The notes: a model not told the origin generated them from the sequence alone. A stretch of 14,516 bases of DNA from JAYZVT01 sp050248375 (GCA_050248375.1 JBFWSL010000061.1:1-14516), one strand, 5' to 3'. Shown: positions 1 through 6,719, counted from the first letter of the stretch. Translations and numbers: made by a program.

Positions 1-2
1 TG

Positions 3-515
3 CGCGCCCTGATGGAGCGGCGGATCGAGATGATGGCCTGGTTCGAGGCGGTGTCCCTGAACACGTCCGCCGCCTTCGAGGCCTACCTCGCCCGCTATCC
101 CGAGAGCGACCTGATCCAGACCGCGGCCAGGCTGTCCGAGCGCGCCCGCACCCGCGAGCTGACGGTGGCGAAGCTGCCCGAAAGCGCCCGCCTCGACCTG
201 CCGAAGCCCGACGCTGAAATCCGCACCGTGGTCAAGGAAGTGGTCAAGGAGGTCCCCGTGACCAGGGAAGTGGTCCGCGAGGTGCAGGTGCCCGTGGTCA
301 AGGAAGTGGTGAAGGAAGTCCGGGTCCCGGTGGTCAAGGAAGTGGTCAAGGAGGTCGTCCGGGAAGTGAAGGTGCCCGTGGTGAAGGAGGTCGTGAAGAC
401 CGTCCAGGTGCCCGTGGTCAGGGAAGTGGTCAAGACGGTCCGCGTGCCCGTGCCGGTCCCGTGCAAATGCGGCGGCGGCGGAGGCGGCACGCGCCCGCCG
501 ACGCGGGTCCGCTGA
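3..515 (+). CDS. C-terminal part of a protein with VVKEV repeats (5' end outside window)
   Basis: The reading frame is open to the left edge, so this is probably the end of a longer gene; the first internal ATG is at 12. Counting from that ATG, residues 9-45 contain the pattern W-F-E-A ... F-E-A-Y-L-x-R-Y-P-E-S ... A-x-R-L, which resembles the short helical repeats after caspase-like domains in alphaproteobacterial proteins; this link is inference. Residues 73-150 are about six copies of a 12-residue unit, roughly V-V-K-E-V-V-K-E-V-x-V-P, alternating Val with Lys/Arg and Glu. The end is a C-K-C motif, six glycines and a basic Thr/Arg/Pro tail. Third positions are strongly G/C, supporting real coding. 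No enzymatic motif lies in the visible part. Function is unknown; the repeat could be an extended or beta-rich spacer. Confidence 0.7.
   Translation, partial: RALMERRIEMMAWFEAVSLNTSAAFEAYLARYPESDLIQTAARLSERARTRELTVAKLPESARLDLPKPDAEIRTVVKEVVKEVPVTREVVREVQVPVVKEVVKEVRVPVVKEVVKEVVREVKVPVVKEVVKTVQVPVVREVVKTVRVPVPVPCKCGGGGGGTRPPTRVR
228..461 (+). repeat. In-frame tandem repeat, about 36-bp units, encoding V-V-K-E-V-V-K-E-V-x-V-P
   Basis: About six imperfect units follow one another, built from codons such as gtg-gtc-aag-gaa. One unit is expanded to 16 residues by an extra V-V-R-E block. Later units change Glu to Thr (V-V-K-T-V). The units differ at synonymous positions, so this is not a very recent expansion. 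The repeat also leaves the opposite strand open, producing a spurious minus-strand frame. Confidence 0.85.
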
Positions 516-707
516 CCGGATACCGGCGGCGGGACGCCGCGGCGGCGCGGTCCGCCTCTGTTTCCCGCCCCGCGTTCGAGCACGGCCCGGGGCCCGGAGC
601 GGAGCGCGGGGAGGAAAACCGGCTCCCGCTTTTCCCCGTCCCGCTCTAGTCTTGCCGGCGAACGCCGCCCGGCCGGAACGGCACGGGCGGCCCCGAGGGA
701 GGACAAG

Positions 708-1286
708 GTGAGCAAGCACCCCATCAGCCGCTATCCCGTGCCCAGTCTGTCCGAGATGCCGCGGGACATCCGCGAACGCATCGAGGCCGTGCAGGAGAAG
801 GCGGGCTTCGTGCCCAACGTCTTCCTGGCGCTCGCCCACCGTCCCGACGAGTTCCGCGCCTTCTTCGCCTATCACGACGCCCTGATGGACAAGGAGGGCG
901 GGCTGACCAAGGCGGAGCGCGAGATGATCGTCGTCGCCACCTCCGGCGCCAACGCCTGCCTCTACTGCGTCGTCGCGCACGGCGCCATCCTGCGCATCCG
1001 CGCCAAGAACCCGCTCGCCGCCGACCAGGTCGCGGTCAACCACCGCAAGGCGGACATCACCCCGCGCCAGCGCGCCATGCTCGACTTCGCCATGAAGGTT
1101 GCCGTGGACTCCGCCGCCATCGGCGACGCCGACCTGGAGACCCTTCGCGGCCACGGCTTTTCCGACGAGGACATCTGGGACATCGCCGCCATCGCCGCCT
1201 TCTTCGCCCTGTCGAACCGCATGGCCAATTTCACCTCCATGCGCCCCAACGACGAGTTCTACGCCATGGGCCGCGAGCCGCGCTGA
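708..1286 (+). CDS. AhpD/carboxymuconolactone decarboxylase-fold peroxidase-related protein
   Basis: The 192-residue product matches the peroxidase-related branch of the AhpD-like family, alpha-helical proteins that reduce hydroperoxides through a CxxC pair. The active motif C-L-Y-C-V-V-A-H spans residues 84-91, giving C84, C87 and H91, preceded by the typical E-R-E-M-I-V-V-A-T-S-G segment. The C-terminal part (A-F-F-A-L-S-N-R-M-A-N) is also characteristic. The GTG start at 708 is chosen because a gaggga-gga ribosome site lies just upstream (about 695-703). Length is normal for the subfamily, no signal peptide is seen, and it is probably cytoplasmic. It appears monocistronic, 109 bases ahead of the mechanosensitive channel gene. 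The physiological peroxide and reductant cannot be read from the sequence. Confidence 0.88.
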   Translation: MSKHPISRYPVPSLSEMPRDIRERIEAVQEKAGFVPNVFLALAHRPDEFRAFFAYHDALMDKEGGLTKAEREMIVVATSGANACLYCVVAHGAILRIRAKNPLAADQVAVNHRKADITPRQRAMLDFAMKVAVDSAAIGDADLETLRGHGFSDEDIWDIAAIAAFFALSNRMANFTSMRPNDEFYAMGREPR

Positions 1287-1325
1287 CGCCCGCCGGTTTC
1301 ACGTTTCGTCCCCCCGGGGTTGACC

Positions 1326-1355
1326 CTCGCGGCGCGAGCGGCCAGCCTTGGCCGC
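1326..1355. other. Two adjacent GC hairpins between the AhpD-like and MscS genes
   Basis: A perfect 6-bp palindrome CTCGCG-G-CGCGAG (1326-1338) runs into GCGGCCA-GCCT-TGGCCGC (1338-1355), a 7-bp stem with a 4-base loop. They could end transcription of the upstream gene or lie in the leader of the channel gene. No T-run follows, so a standard intrinsic terminator is not supported. Confidence 0.4.
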
Positions 1356-1395
1356 GATTCCCCGGGCAATTTCACCGAAAGGACGAAGCGAACCG

Positions 1396-2292
1396 ATGAT
1401 GGAAGAGTTTGCCTCCCTCGCCAAGCGAGACGATCTGGGCGTCGCCGCGGCGGACCTCATGCAGCTCGGCGTCTCCTGGGCGCTCGATCTCGTCACCGCG
1501 CTGCTGCTGCTCGTCGCCGGCTTCACCATCGCGGGATGGGTATCGCGGCTGATCCGCCGCCGCCTCGGCGGCATCAAGCGCTTCGACAAGACGCTGATAC
1601 CCGTGCTGTCGCAGATCGCCCGCTACACCATACTCGTCTTCACGCTGGTGCTGGTGCTGTCGGAGTTCGGCGTACAGACGGCCAGCATCATCGCCGTGCT
1701 GGGCGCGGCCGGCCTCGCCATCGGCCTCGCCCTCCAGGGCACGCTGCAGAACGTGGCCGCGGGACTGATGCTGCTGGTGCTGCGGCCGTTCCGCGTCGGC
1801 GACGTCATCGAGACCTCGGCGGGCGTCGGCACCGTGCGCGAGATCGGCATCTTCATCACCGAGTTCGCCACTCCCGACGGCATCTACATGACCGTGCCCA
1901 ACAGCCAGATCTGGTCCGGACCCATCACCAACTTCTCGGAACTGCCCACGCGGCGGCTGCAACTCGGCTTCGGCATTTCCTACGAGGACGACATCGACCG
2001 CGCGCGCAAGCTGGCCCTCGAACTGGCCGGCCAGGAATCGCGCATCCTGGAGACCCCCGCCCCGCAGGCCCTGGTGACGGGCCTCGGCGACAGCTCGGTG
2101 GACCTGGAGCTGCGCGTCTGGACCAGGCGGGAGGACTATTGGGACGTGCGCTTCGAGATGACCCGCATCATCAAGTATGCCCTCGACAAGGCGGGCATCA
2201 GCATCCCCTACCCGCACCGCCAGGTGATCATGCCGCCTCCGCCGAAAAAGACGAACGGCAGGGGCAGGCCGCGGCCGGCCGGGCGCGCCTGA
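1396..2292 (+). CDS. MscS-family small-conductance mechanosensitive ion channel
   Basis: The 298-residue inner-membrane protein has the MscS layout. TM1 is about residues 29-50, TM2 about 73-91, and the pore-lining TM3 about 95-131 with the Gly/Ala-rich stretch A-G-L-A-I-G-L-A-L-Q-G-T-L-Q-N followed by the conserved L-R-P-F-R-V-G-D-V-I. A beta domain and a cytoplasmic cage domain complete it (F-I-T-E-F-A-T-P-D-G, V-P-N-S-Q-I-W). The family opens on membrane stretch and releases solutes during hypo-osmotic shock. The ATG at 1396 is chosen over an in-frame TTG at 1348 because the extra residues lie over hairpins and an aaagga site lies about 12 bases upstream. The tail is Pro/Lys/Arg-rich. The length is close to E. 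coli MscS. Assignment is firm. Confidence 0.93.
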   Translation: MMEEFASLAKRDDLGVAAADLMQLGVSWALDLVTALLLLVAGFTIAGWVSRLIRRRLGGIKRFDKTLIPVLSQIARYTILVFTLVLVLSEFGVQTASIIAVLGAAGLAIGLALQGTLQNVAAGLMLLVLRPFRVGDVIETSAGVGTVREIGIFITEFATPDGIYMTVPNSQIWSGPITNFSELPTRRLQLGFGISYEDDIDRARKLALELAGQESRILETPAPQALVTGLGDSSVDLELRVWTRREDYWDVRFEMTRIIKYALDKAGISIPYPHRQVIMPPPPKKTNGRGRPRPAGRA

Positions 2293-2334
2293 CACGGCGC
2301 GCGCCCGCGCCGCCCTCTGGCACGCGCGCCCGTG
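2293..2334. other. Long hairpin after the MscS gene
   Basis: CACGGCGCGCG (2293-2303) pairs with CGCGCGCCCGTG (2323-2334) with one bulged base and a 19-base loop. It begins directly after the MscS stop codon. No T-run follows, so Rho-independent termination is uncertain; it may stabilise the 3' end of the mRNA. Confidence 0.5.
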
Positions 2335-2337
2335 ATG

Positions 2338-2353
2338 GGGGAGAATGCTCCCC
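2338..2353 (+). promoter_or_regulatory. Small hairpin enclosing the ribosome binding site of the flavin-reductase-like gene
   Basis: GGGGAG (2338-2343), loop AATG, then CTCCCC (2348-2353) form a perfect 6-bp stem ending right before the ATG at 2354. The GGAG inside the left arm is the only good Shine-Dalgarno sequence, so the folded form would hide it. A regulatory role is inference; the arms may simply reflect GC-rich sequence. Confidence 0.4.
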
Positions 2354-2884
2354 ATGAAGGCGCTTCCGCTCGCCAAGGTCTACCAGTTGCTCGAGCCCGG
2401 CCCCGTGGTGCTGCTCACCACCGCGCGCAAGGGCCGCGCCAACGTCATGACCATGTCGTGGCACATGATGATGGAGTTCGAGCCGCCCCTCATCGCCTGC
2501 ATCGTCAGCTCCGCAAACCACAGCTTCGGGGCGCTGGAGGCCGAGGGCGAATGCGTCATCGCCGTGCCCGCCCGCAAGCTGGCGCGCACCGTGGTCCGCA
2601 TCGGCAACAGCTCAGGGCGCGATATCGACAAGTTCGCCGAGTTCCGCCTGAAGACCGCGCCGGCCGCCAGGGTGGCGCCGCCGCTGCTGCCCGCCTGCTT
2701 CGCGAATATCGAGTGCCGGGTGACCGACCGCGCGCTGGTGCGGCGCTACAATATGTTCGTGCTGGAGGCCGTGCAGGCCTGGACCGACCCGCAGCAGAAA
2801 GCCCCCAGGACCATCCACCATCACGGTTACGGCCGTTTCGCCGTGGATGGCGAGACCATCCGCCTGAAGTCGGACAAGGCTTAG
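2354..2884 (+). CDS. Flavin reductase-like (FMN-binding split-barrel) protein
   Basis: The 176-residue product fits the flavin reductase-like domain family, which binds FMN in a split beta-barrel and often reduces flavin with NAD(P)H. Visible family features are the N-terminal strand P-G-P-V-V-L-L-T-T, the R-A-N-V-M-T-M-S-W segment, the P-P-L-I-A-C-I-V strand, S-S-A-N-H-S-F, and a late C-R-V-T-D segment followed by the strand M-F-V-L-E-A-V. An earlier in-frame ATG at 2345 lies only one base after the GGAG ribosome site, so 2354 (10-base spacing) is preferred. No signal peptide or membrane segment is seen. The natural substrate cannot be told; relatives include flavin reductases and orphan flavoproteins. 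The stop codon touches a dispersed palindromic repeat. Confidence 0.82.
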   Translation: MKALPLAKVYQLLEPGPVVLLTTARKGRANVMTMSWHMMMEFEPPLIACIVSSANHSFGALEAEGECVIAVPARKLARTVVRIGNSSGRDIDKFAEFRLKTAPAARVAPPLLPACFANIECRVTDRALVRRYNMFVLEAVQAWTDPQQKAPRTIHHHGYGRFAVDGETIRLKSDKA

Positions 2885-2932
2885 AACATGATCCGGAAAA
2901 GTGGATACCGCTTTTCCGACAGGATCATGCTC
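2884..2932. repeat. Dispersed interrupted palindrome of the alphaproteobacterial GATCCGGAAAAG type
   Basis: The left arm GAACATGATCCGGAAAAG (2884-2901) is the near reverse complement of the right arm CTTTTCCGACAGGATCATGCTC (2911-2932), apart from one changed base and a 4-base insertion. I recognise this layout from many intergenic copies in Hyphomicrobiales genomes, where it behaves like a REP element. Here it sits between convergent genes and could also act as a 3' stabiliser or terminator. Only one copy is in the window. Confidence 0.75.
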
Positions 2933-2969
2933 AAGCTGTCGAGACTCCGTTGCGCGGCAGCAGCGCGCC

Positions 2970-4454
2970 TCAGGCGATGGCCCGGGAGACCTCCTTCACT
3001 TCCCGGGTCGCGCCGTTGATCTCCCTCGACGCCTGCGCGATATCGGCGACGTTCTGCGCGATCAGCTTCACGCCTTCCGCCGCCGTCTGCATGTTCGCGG
3101 AGATTTCGCGCGACACCGCGCTCTGCTCCTCCACCGCGTTGGCGATGGAGGTGGAGATGGTGTCGATGCGCGAGATGGTGGCCGAGATGGTGCCGATCGC
3201 GTCCACCGCCTTGCGGGTGACGCCCTGAACGGCGGCGATCTGCTCGCCGATCTCGTTGGTGGCGCTCGCCGTCTGGTTGGCGAGCGTCTTCACCTCGCTG
3301 GCCACCACCGCGAAGCCCTTGCCGGCCTCCCCGGCGCGCGCCGCCTCGATGGTGGCGTTGAGCGCCAGCAGGTTGGTCTGCTCCGCGATGCTGCTGATCA
3401 GTTCGACCACCTTGCCGATGGTCTGCGCGGCCTCGGCGAGGCTGGAGATGATCTCGCTGGTATGGGTGGCTTCCTTCACCGCCTCGCTGGTGATGCTCAG
3501 CGCCTGCGTCACCTGGCGGCTGATCTCCTGCACGGAGGCATTGAGCTCCTCGGCTCCGCTCGCCACCATCTGCACGTTTTGCGAGGTCTGACGCGTGGCT
3601 TCTTCCGCCGTCGCCGCCTGCTGGGTGGACTGCTCCACCGTGGCGGCGATGCCGGTGAGCTGGCTGTCGATCTTCTGCTGGGCCTCGCCGCGCCGCGTGC
3701 GCTCGCTCACCATGGCGGTGATGTCGGTGGCGTATTTGACCACCTTGAAGGGCTTCGCGTTCATGTCGAGGATCGGATTGTAGGTGGCCTGGATCCAGAC
3801 CTCGCGCCCGCCCTTGCCGACGCGCCTATATTCTCCGGACTGGAACTCACCCCGTCCGAGCCTGTCCCAGAAGGACCTGTAGGCCGCGCCCGCGCTTTCC
3901 GCGGGCTCCAGGAACACGGAATGGTGCTTGCCCGCGATCTCCTCCAGCGAATAGCCCATGGCCTTGAGGAAATTGTCGTTGGCCGTGAGGATGGTGCCGT
4001 CGAGCCTGAACTCGATCACCGCCTGCGACTTGCCGATGGCCTTGAGTTGGCCCTGGAAGTCGGCCGACTGCAGCCTCTGGCCGGTCACGTCGGTGGCGAA
4101 CTTGACCACCTTGTAGACCTTGCCGTTGGCATCCATCACCGGGCTGTAGGTGGCCTGGATCCAGATTTGCCTGCCGCCCTTGCCCAGCCTCTTGAATTCC
4201 GCCTGCTGGTAGGTGCCGGCGGCAAGCGACGGCCAGAAGGCCCTGTAGGCGTCGCTGTTCACTTCGGCCGCCTCCACGAACATGGAGTGGTGCTTGCCCG
4301 CGATCTCCTCCAGCGAATAGCCCATGGCCTTGAGGAAGTTGTCGTTGGCCGTGAGGATGGTGCCGTCCGGCCTGAACTCGATCACCGCCTGCGACCGCTT
4401 CAGGCTCGCGATCACGTCTTCCGCATCGCCACGGCCGAGCAACATCTTCATCAT
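2970..4454 (-). CDS. Soluble methyl-accepting chemotaxis protein, PAS-PAS-MCP
   Basis: The 494-residue product lacks membrane segments and a HAMP domain, so it is a cytoplasmic chemoreceptor. PAS1 is about residues 18-125 and PAS2 about 140-247; both carry T-A-N-D-N-F-L-K-A-M-G-Y-S-L-E-E-I, K-H-H-S and W-I-Q-A-T-Y. The signalling domain fills residues 260-494, with the conserved hairpin tip at about 357-385 (E-Q-T-N-L-L-A-L-N-A-T-I-E-A-A-R-A-G) that contacts CheA/CheW. The layout resembles BdlA and other soluble redox/energy-taxis receptors; ligand or cofactor is unknown. The ATG at 4454 is chosen over a GTG at 4469 because GGTGGAG lies at proper spacing before it. No C-terminal CheR-docking pentapeptide is seen. 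No chemotaxis genes adjoin it. It converges on the flavin-reductase gene. Confidence 0.93.
   Translation of the reverse strand: MMKMLLGRGDAEDVIASLKRSQAVIEFRPDGTILTANDNFLKAMGYSLEEIAGKHHSMFVEAAEVNSDAYRAFWPSLAAGTYQQAEFKRLGKGGRQIWIQATYSPVMDANGKVYKVVKFATDVTGQRLQSADFQGQLKAIGKSQAVIEFRLDGTILTANDNFLKAMGYSLEEIAGKHHSVFLEPAESAGAAYRSFWDRLGRGEFQSGEYRRVGKGGREVWIQATYNPILDMNAKPFKVVKYATDITAMVSERTRRGEAQQKIDSQLTGIAATVEQSTQQAATAEEATRQTSQNVQMVASGAEELNASVQEISRQVTQALSITSEAVKEATHTSEIISSLAEAAQTIGKVVELISSIAEQTNLLALNATIEAARAGEAGKGFAVVASEVKTLANQTASATNEIGEQIAAVQGVTRKAVDAIGTISATISRIDTISTSIANAVEEQSAVSREISANMQTAAEGVKLIAQNVADIAQASREINGATREVKEVSRAIA
3922..4029 (-). repeat. PAS2 copy of a 108-bp near-identical duplication
   Basis: This segment matches 4288-4395 at 105 of 108 positions by direct comparison. 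The copies are 366 bp (122 codons) apart and in frame. They encode the same PAS core residues, including synonymous codons, which points to recent duplication or gene conversion. Confidence 0.92.
4288..4395 (-). repeat. PAS1 copy of a 108-bp near-identical duplication
   Basis: Partner of 3922-4029. The three differences are one synonymous A/G change and two adjacent changes turning a Leu codon (PAS2) into a Pro codon (PAS1). The flanking parts of the two PAS domains are far more divergent, so the near-identity is confined to this patch. Confidence 0.92.
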
Positions 4455-4603
4455 TTCAGCACTCTCCACCCGTATAGGTTGTAGAAGCCTTGACCTGTTT
4501 TCCCTAACAGAGCGTAAATTCGTTTATTTTCAGCCAAAAATATTTCCCTATATAAGTGTGTAAAATCCATGCACGGAATCCAGCAATACAGTCGCAGGGC
4601 CTC

Positions 4604-4634
4604 CTGAACGAATTGTTCAGCAGGTTGACGTCAA
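4604..4634. promoter_or_regulatory. Pair of palindromes in the AT-richer divergent intergenic region
   Basis: CTGAAC-GAATT-GTTCAG (4604-4620) has 6-bp arms around a 5-base centre, and the perfect 10-bp palindrome TTGACGTCAA (4625-4634) follows four bases later. They sit between the chemoreceptor gene (minus) and the first FixH-like gene (plus), in a stretch notably richer in A/T (about 4490-4570). This suits an operator for a dimeric regulator, but the regulator is unknown and no convincing sigma-70 promoter was found. Confidence 0.35.
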
Positions 4635-4700
4635 GATGCGAGCCATGAGCGACCTGGTCGATACGGCCTTTACTTGTCTGTCTTATTCGGGTTGACGGCG

Positions 4701-5162
4701 ATGACGTTGAGGAAACCCGCCCGCAACGAGATGGCCCTGATGGGGCTGATCGCCCTGTTGCTCGCGACCATCGCCGTGCTGCCCTGGCAGCACTTCGCCC
4801 GCCTCAACAGCGAGGCCACCAACGCCAAATACAGCTTCGTCAACCTGCGGCGGCCCGCGCCGGCGGCGAAGCCGGCGCTGTGGCGCGCGGAGACCGTCTA
4901 CTCGCGCGAGCACGGCACCTTGCGCGTACACGTCACCAACCGCTTCGGCGAGACCTCCGAGGGCCTGCTGCTGCGGGCCGACTTCAGCACCGGCGCCGCC
5001 TCCGCCCCGGCGGGGGGCACGCTGCTGCGCCGGAGCGAGACCCAGGGCGTCTACCGCGCCGACAACCTGCGCCTTGGCCGCGGCGAATGGGTCATCGGCC
5101 TTACCGGCACCCGCCGCTCCGAATTCGTCTTCCGCATCGAACAGCCGGTCAGGATCGACTGA
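4701..5162 (+). CDS. Membrane-anchored protein with FixH-like outer domain, copy 1
   Basis: The 153-residue product has a short basic N-terminus, one membrane helix (about residues 11-29) and a C-terminal beta-rich domain (about 60-153). The domain pattern V-x-V-x-N-x-x-G-E ... G-L-L-L-R-A-D ... G-x-Y-R-A-D-N-L-R-L-G-R-G-E-W-V-I-G-L-T resembles the periplasmic immunoglobulin-like part of FixH, a cbb3 oxidase maturation factor; this is a resemblance by eye. About 40 of 94 C-terminal positions are identical to the next gene product, so the two are paralogues. The start is uncertain: ATG 4701 lacks a strong ribosome site and an in-frame TTG lies at 4674. No cbb3 oxidase or CcoS/CcoI genes are nearby, so a role in oxidase assembly is not supported by context. 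Confidence 0.75.
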   Translation: MTLRKPARNEMALMGLIALLLATIAVLPWQHFARLNSEATNAKYSFVNLRRPAPAAKPALWRAETVYSREHGTLRVHVTNRFGETSEGLLLRADFSTGAASAPAGGTLLRRSETQGVYRADNLRLGRGEWVIGLTGTRRSEFVFRIEQPVRID

Positions 5163-5272
5163 ATTTCCACCCGATCCGTCAAATTGTCCCTGTCCGCGAA
5201 AGGCAATCTTCAGCCCGAAGCGCTAGAACGGCCCCGCTAGCGGCGTTATGCGGGGACAAGGAGGCCTGGGCG

Positions 5273-5752
5273 ATGCCAGTACCAGCCATTGCCCCCGGCC
5301 GCGGCTTCCGCGCGGAATACGCCGCCTTCGGCGCCTTCGTCCTCGTCCTGCTGTCCTGCTTCTTCTTCGTTCCCTGGAGCGACTTCGGCGCCTATCACGG
5401 CGCCGCCCAGAACAGGAAGTTCGGCGTCATGGGCATGCGCAACCAGGCGCAGAACCCCGCGCGCCGCATCGTGCTGTGGAAGGCGGAGGTCGCCTATTCG
5501 CGCGACGGCGGCGTGCTCGAGGTGGACATCGCCAACAAGTATGACGAACCCCTCGACGGCGTGCTGGTCCGCGCCGACATCACTTCCGAAGCCGGCGGCT
5601 ACGCGGGCGGGGCGGTGCTGGAGCGCCAGGCCGACGGCCGCTTCCGCTCCGGCCGGCTCGACCTCGGCAGCGGCCAATGGCTGGTCGGCATCACCGCCTC
5701 GCGCCGCTCCGACCTCATGTTCCGGCTGGAGCAGCTCGTGAAGGTGGAGTAG
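5273..5752 (+). CDS. Membrane-anchored protein with FixH-like outer domain, copy 2
   Basis: The 159-residue paralogue of the preceding product has one membrane helix (about residues 17-35, ending F-F-F-V-P-W) and an outer domain from about residue 68. Shared blocks include L-W-(K/R)-A-E, Y-S-R, L-V-R-A-D (L-L-R-A-D in copy 1), G-x-W-(L/V)-(I/V)-G-(I/L)-T and R-R-S ... F-R-(L/I)-E-Q. The ATG at 5273 is clearly chosen by AAGGAGG at 5258-5264. A 110-base gap containing the palindrome CCGCTAGCGG separates it from copy 1, so they may be one operon or separately controlled. The extra linker (residues 38-66) is longer than in copy 1. Function is unknown; a FixH-type maturation or metal/respiratory role is only a hypothesis. 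Confidence 0.8.
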   Translation: MPVPAIAPGRGFRAEYAAFGAFVLVLLSCFFFVPWSDFGAYHGAAQNRKFGVMGMRNQAQNPARRIVLWKAEVAYSRDGGVLEVDIANKYDEPLDGVLVRADITSEAGGYAGGAVLERQADGRFRSGRLDLGSGQWLVGITASRRSDLMFRLEQLVKVE

Positions 5753-5776
5753 CGCCGCCGCTCCGCACGCCGGCTC

Positions 5777-6670
5777 TCAGTCCACCGGCGCGGCGTTGCG
5801 GGGCGAGGCCCGCTGCGTGAGCACGATCGCGATGCCGCCGAGCACCGCCGCCGATGACAGCGCCAGCCGCAGGGTGAGCGGCTCCGACAGCAGCATGACG
5901 CCGCCGATGGCCGCGATCACCGGCGCGGCCAGTTGCACCGTGGCCGCCCGCGTCGCGGTGAGGCCGCGCAGCGCCGCGTACCAGATGGCGTAGCCGAGCC
6001 CCGAGGCGATGGCGCCCGAGGCGACGGCCAGCCATACGCCCTGCGCCTCGGCGTGGAAGTCCCCCGCGAAGGCGAGGTTGACCGCCAGCACCGGCGGCAC
6101 GCAGCACAGGAAGTTGGCCGCGTTCAGCTCCACCGGATGGTCGGCGCCCCGCCCCAGCAGCGTATAGGCGCCCCAGGCGACACCGGCCACGGCCATCAGC
6201 AGCGACCCGGCCAGGTCCGGCGCCGTCACCCCCGGCGACACCAGCCAGATCAGCCCGGCGATGGCGAGCAGCAGGCCGACCCAGGACACCGCGCCGAAGC
6301 GTTCGCCTTCGCGGAACGCCACCGCGAACATGGTGATCTGCACCAGGCCGAACAGGATCAGCGCGCCGGTTCCCGCGGCGAGCTTCAGATAGGCGAAGGT
6401 GAAGAAGATGACATAGATGAACAGCGCCGCCGTCGACCGCCAGCTCGCATAGGACAGGCCCGGCATGCGGCGGCGGCGCAGGAAGACCACCGCCGCCAGA
6501 ATCAGCGCCGCCGACAGCACCCGCACGCTGGAGAAGCTGGCCGCGTCCATCAGCTCGGGCCCCAGCGCCAGCCGGCTCAGCACGGAGTTGGATGCAAAGC
6601 AGACCAGCGCCATCAGGGTGAGCGTCAGCGTGCGGGCTGGCGGGGACGGCGCCGCGCCGGGAGAAGCCAT
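5777..6670 (-). CDS. EamA/DMT-superfamily transporter
   Basis: The 297-residue inner-membrane protein has the ten-helix pattern of two EamA halves (roughly residues 15-145 and 153-287). Diagnostic segments are S-N-S-V-L-S-R-L-A in the first helix, the F-F-T-F-A-Y-L-K-L segment, G-A-Y-T-L-L-G-R-G at the start of the second half, and Y-A-I-W-Y-A-A-L-R ... A-T-V-Q-L-A-A-P-V-I-A near the end. The family exports metabolites or amino acids; the substrate cannot be deduced. GGAGGACTGA directly before the ATG supports the start. It lies alone between convergent and divergent neighbours, so it is probably transcribed by itself. A perfect TTGACA on the minus strand (6756-6761) could be a -35 element, but its -10 partner is poor. 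Confidence 0.92.
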   Translation of the reverse strand: MASPGAAPSPPARTLTLTLMALVCFASNSVLSRLALGPELMDAASFSSVRVLSAALILAAVVFLRRRRMPGLSYASWRSTAALFIYVIFFTFAYLKLAAGTGALILFGLVQITMFAVAFREGERFGAVSWVGLLLAIAGLIWLVSPGVTAPDLAGSLLMAVAGVAWGAYTLLGRGADHPVELNAANFLCCVPPVLAVNLAFAGDFHAEAQGVWLAVASGAIASGLGYAIWYAALRGLTATRAATVQLAAPVIAAIGGVMLLSEPLTLRLALSSAAVLGGIAIVLTQRASPRNAAPVD

Positions 6671-6700
6671 TCAGTCCTCCGGAACCGGGGATTGCGGGCG

Positions 6701-6719
6701 CGGGCGCGGTCTGCGCCCG
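6701..6719. other. Perfect 7-bp hairpin in the EamA gene leader
   Basis: CGGGCGC, loop GGTCT, GCGCCCG lies about 31 bases upstream of the transporter start codon, inside its probable 5' leader. The rest of the 216-base gap shows no other convincing element. The structure is real as sequence; its role is unknown. Confidence 0.35.

Noticed and set aside
228..461. Regular DNA repeat considered as a CRISPR array
   Set aside because: The units are contiguous, in frame and coding, without unique spacers, and no cas gene is nearby.
95..724. 209-residue minus-strand open frame at the left end
   Set aside because: It is the mirror of the VVKEV repeat: low-complexity Thr-rich sequence, and it covers the start of the well-supported AhpD-like gene.
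1348..1395. Longer N-terminus of the MscS channel from a TTG codon
   Set aside because: The extra residues overlap two hairpins, no ribosome site precedes the TTG, and the ATG at 1396 gives a normal MscS length.
2901..4484. 527-residue plus-strand open frame
   Set aside because: It is antisense to the chemoreceptor, which has unmistakable PAS and MCP motifs. The long frame follows from high GC and lack of stops; its protein is His/Leu/Arg-rich with no motif.
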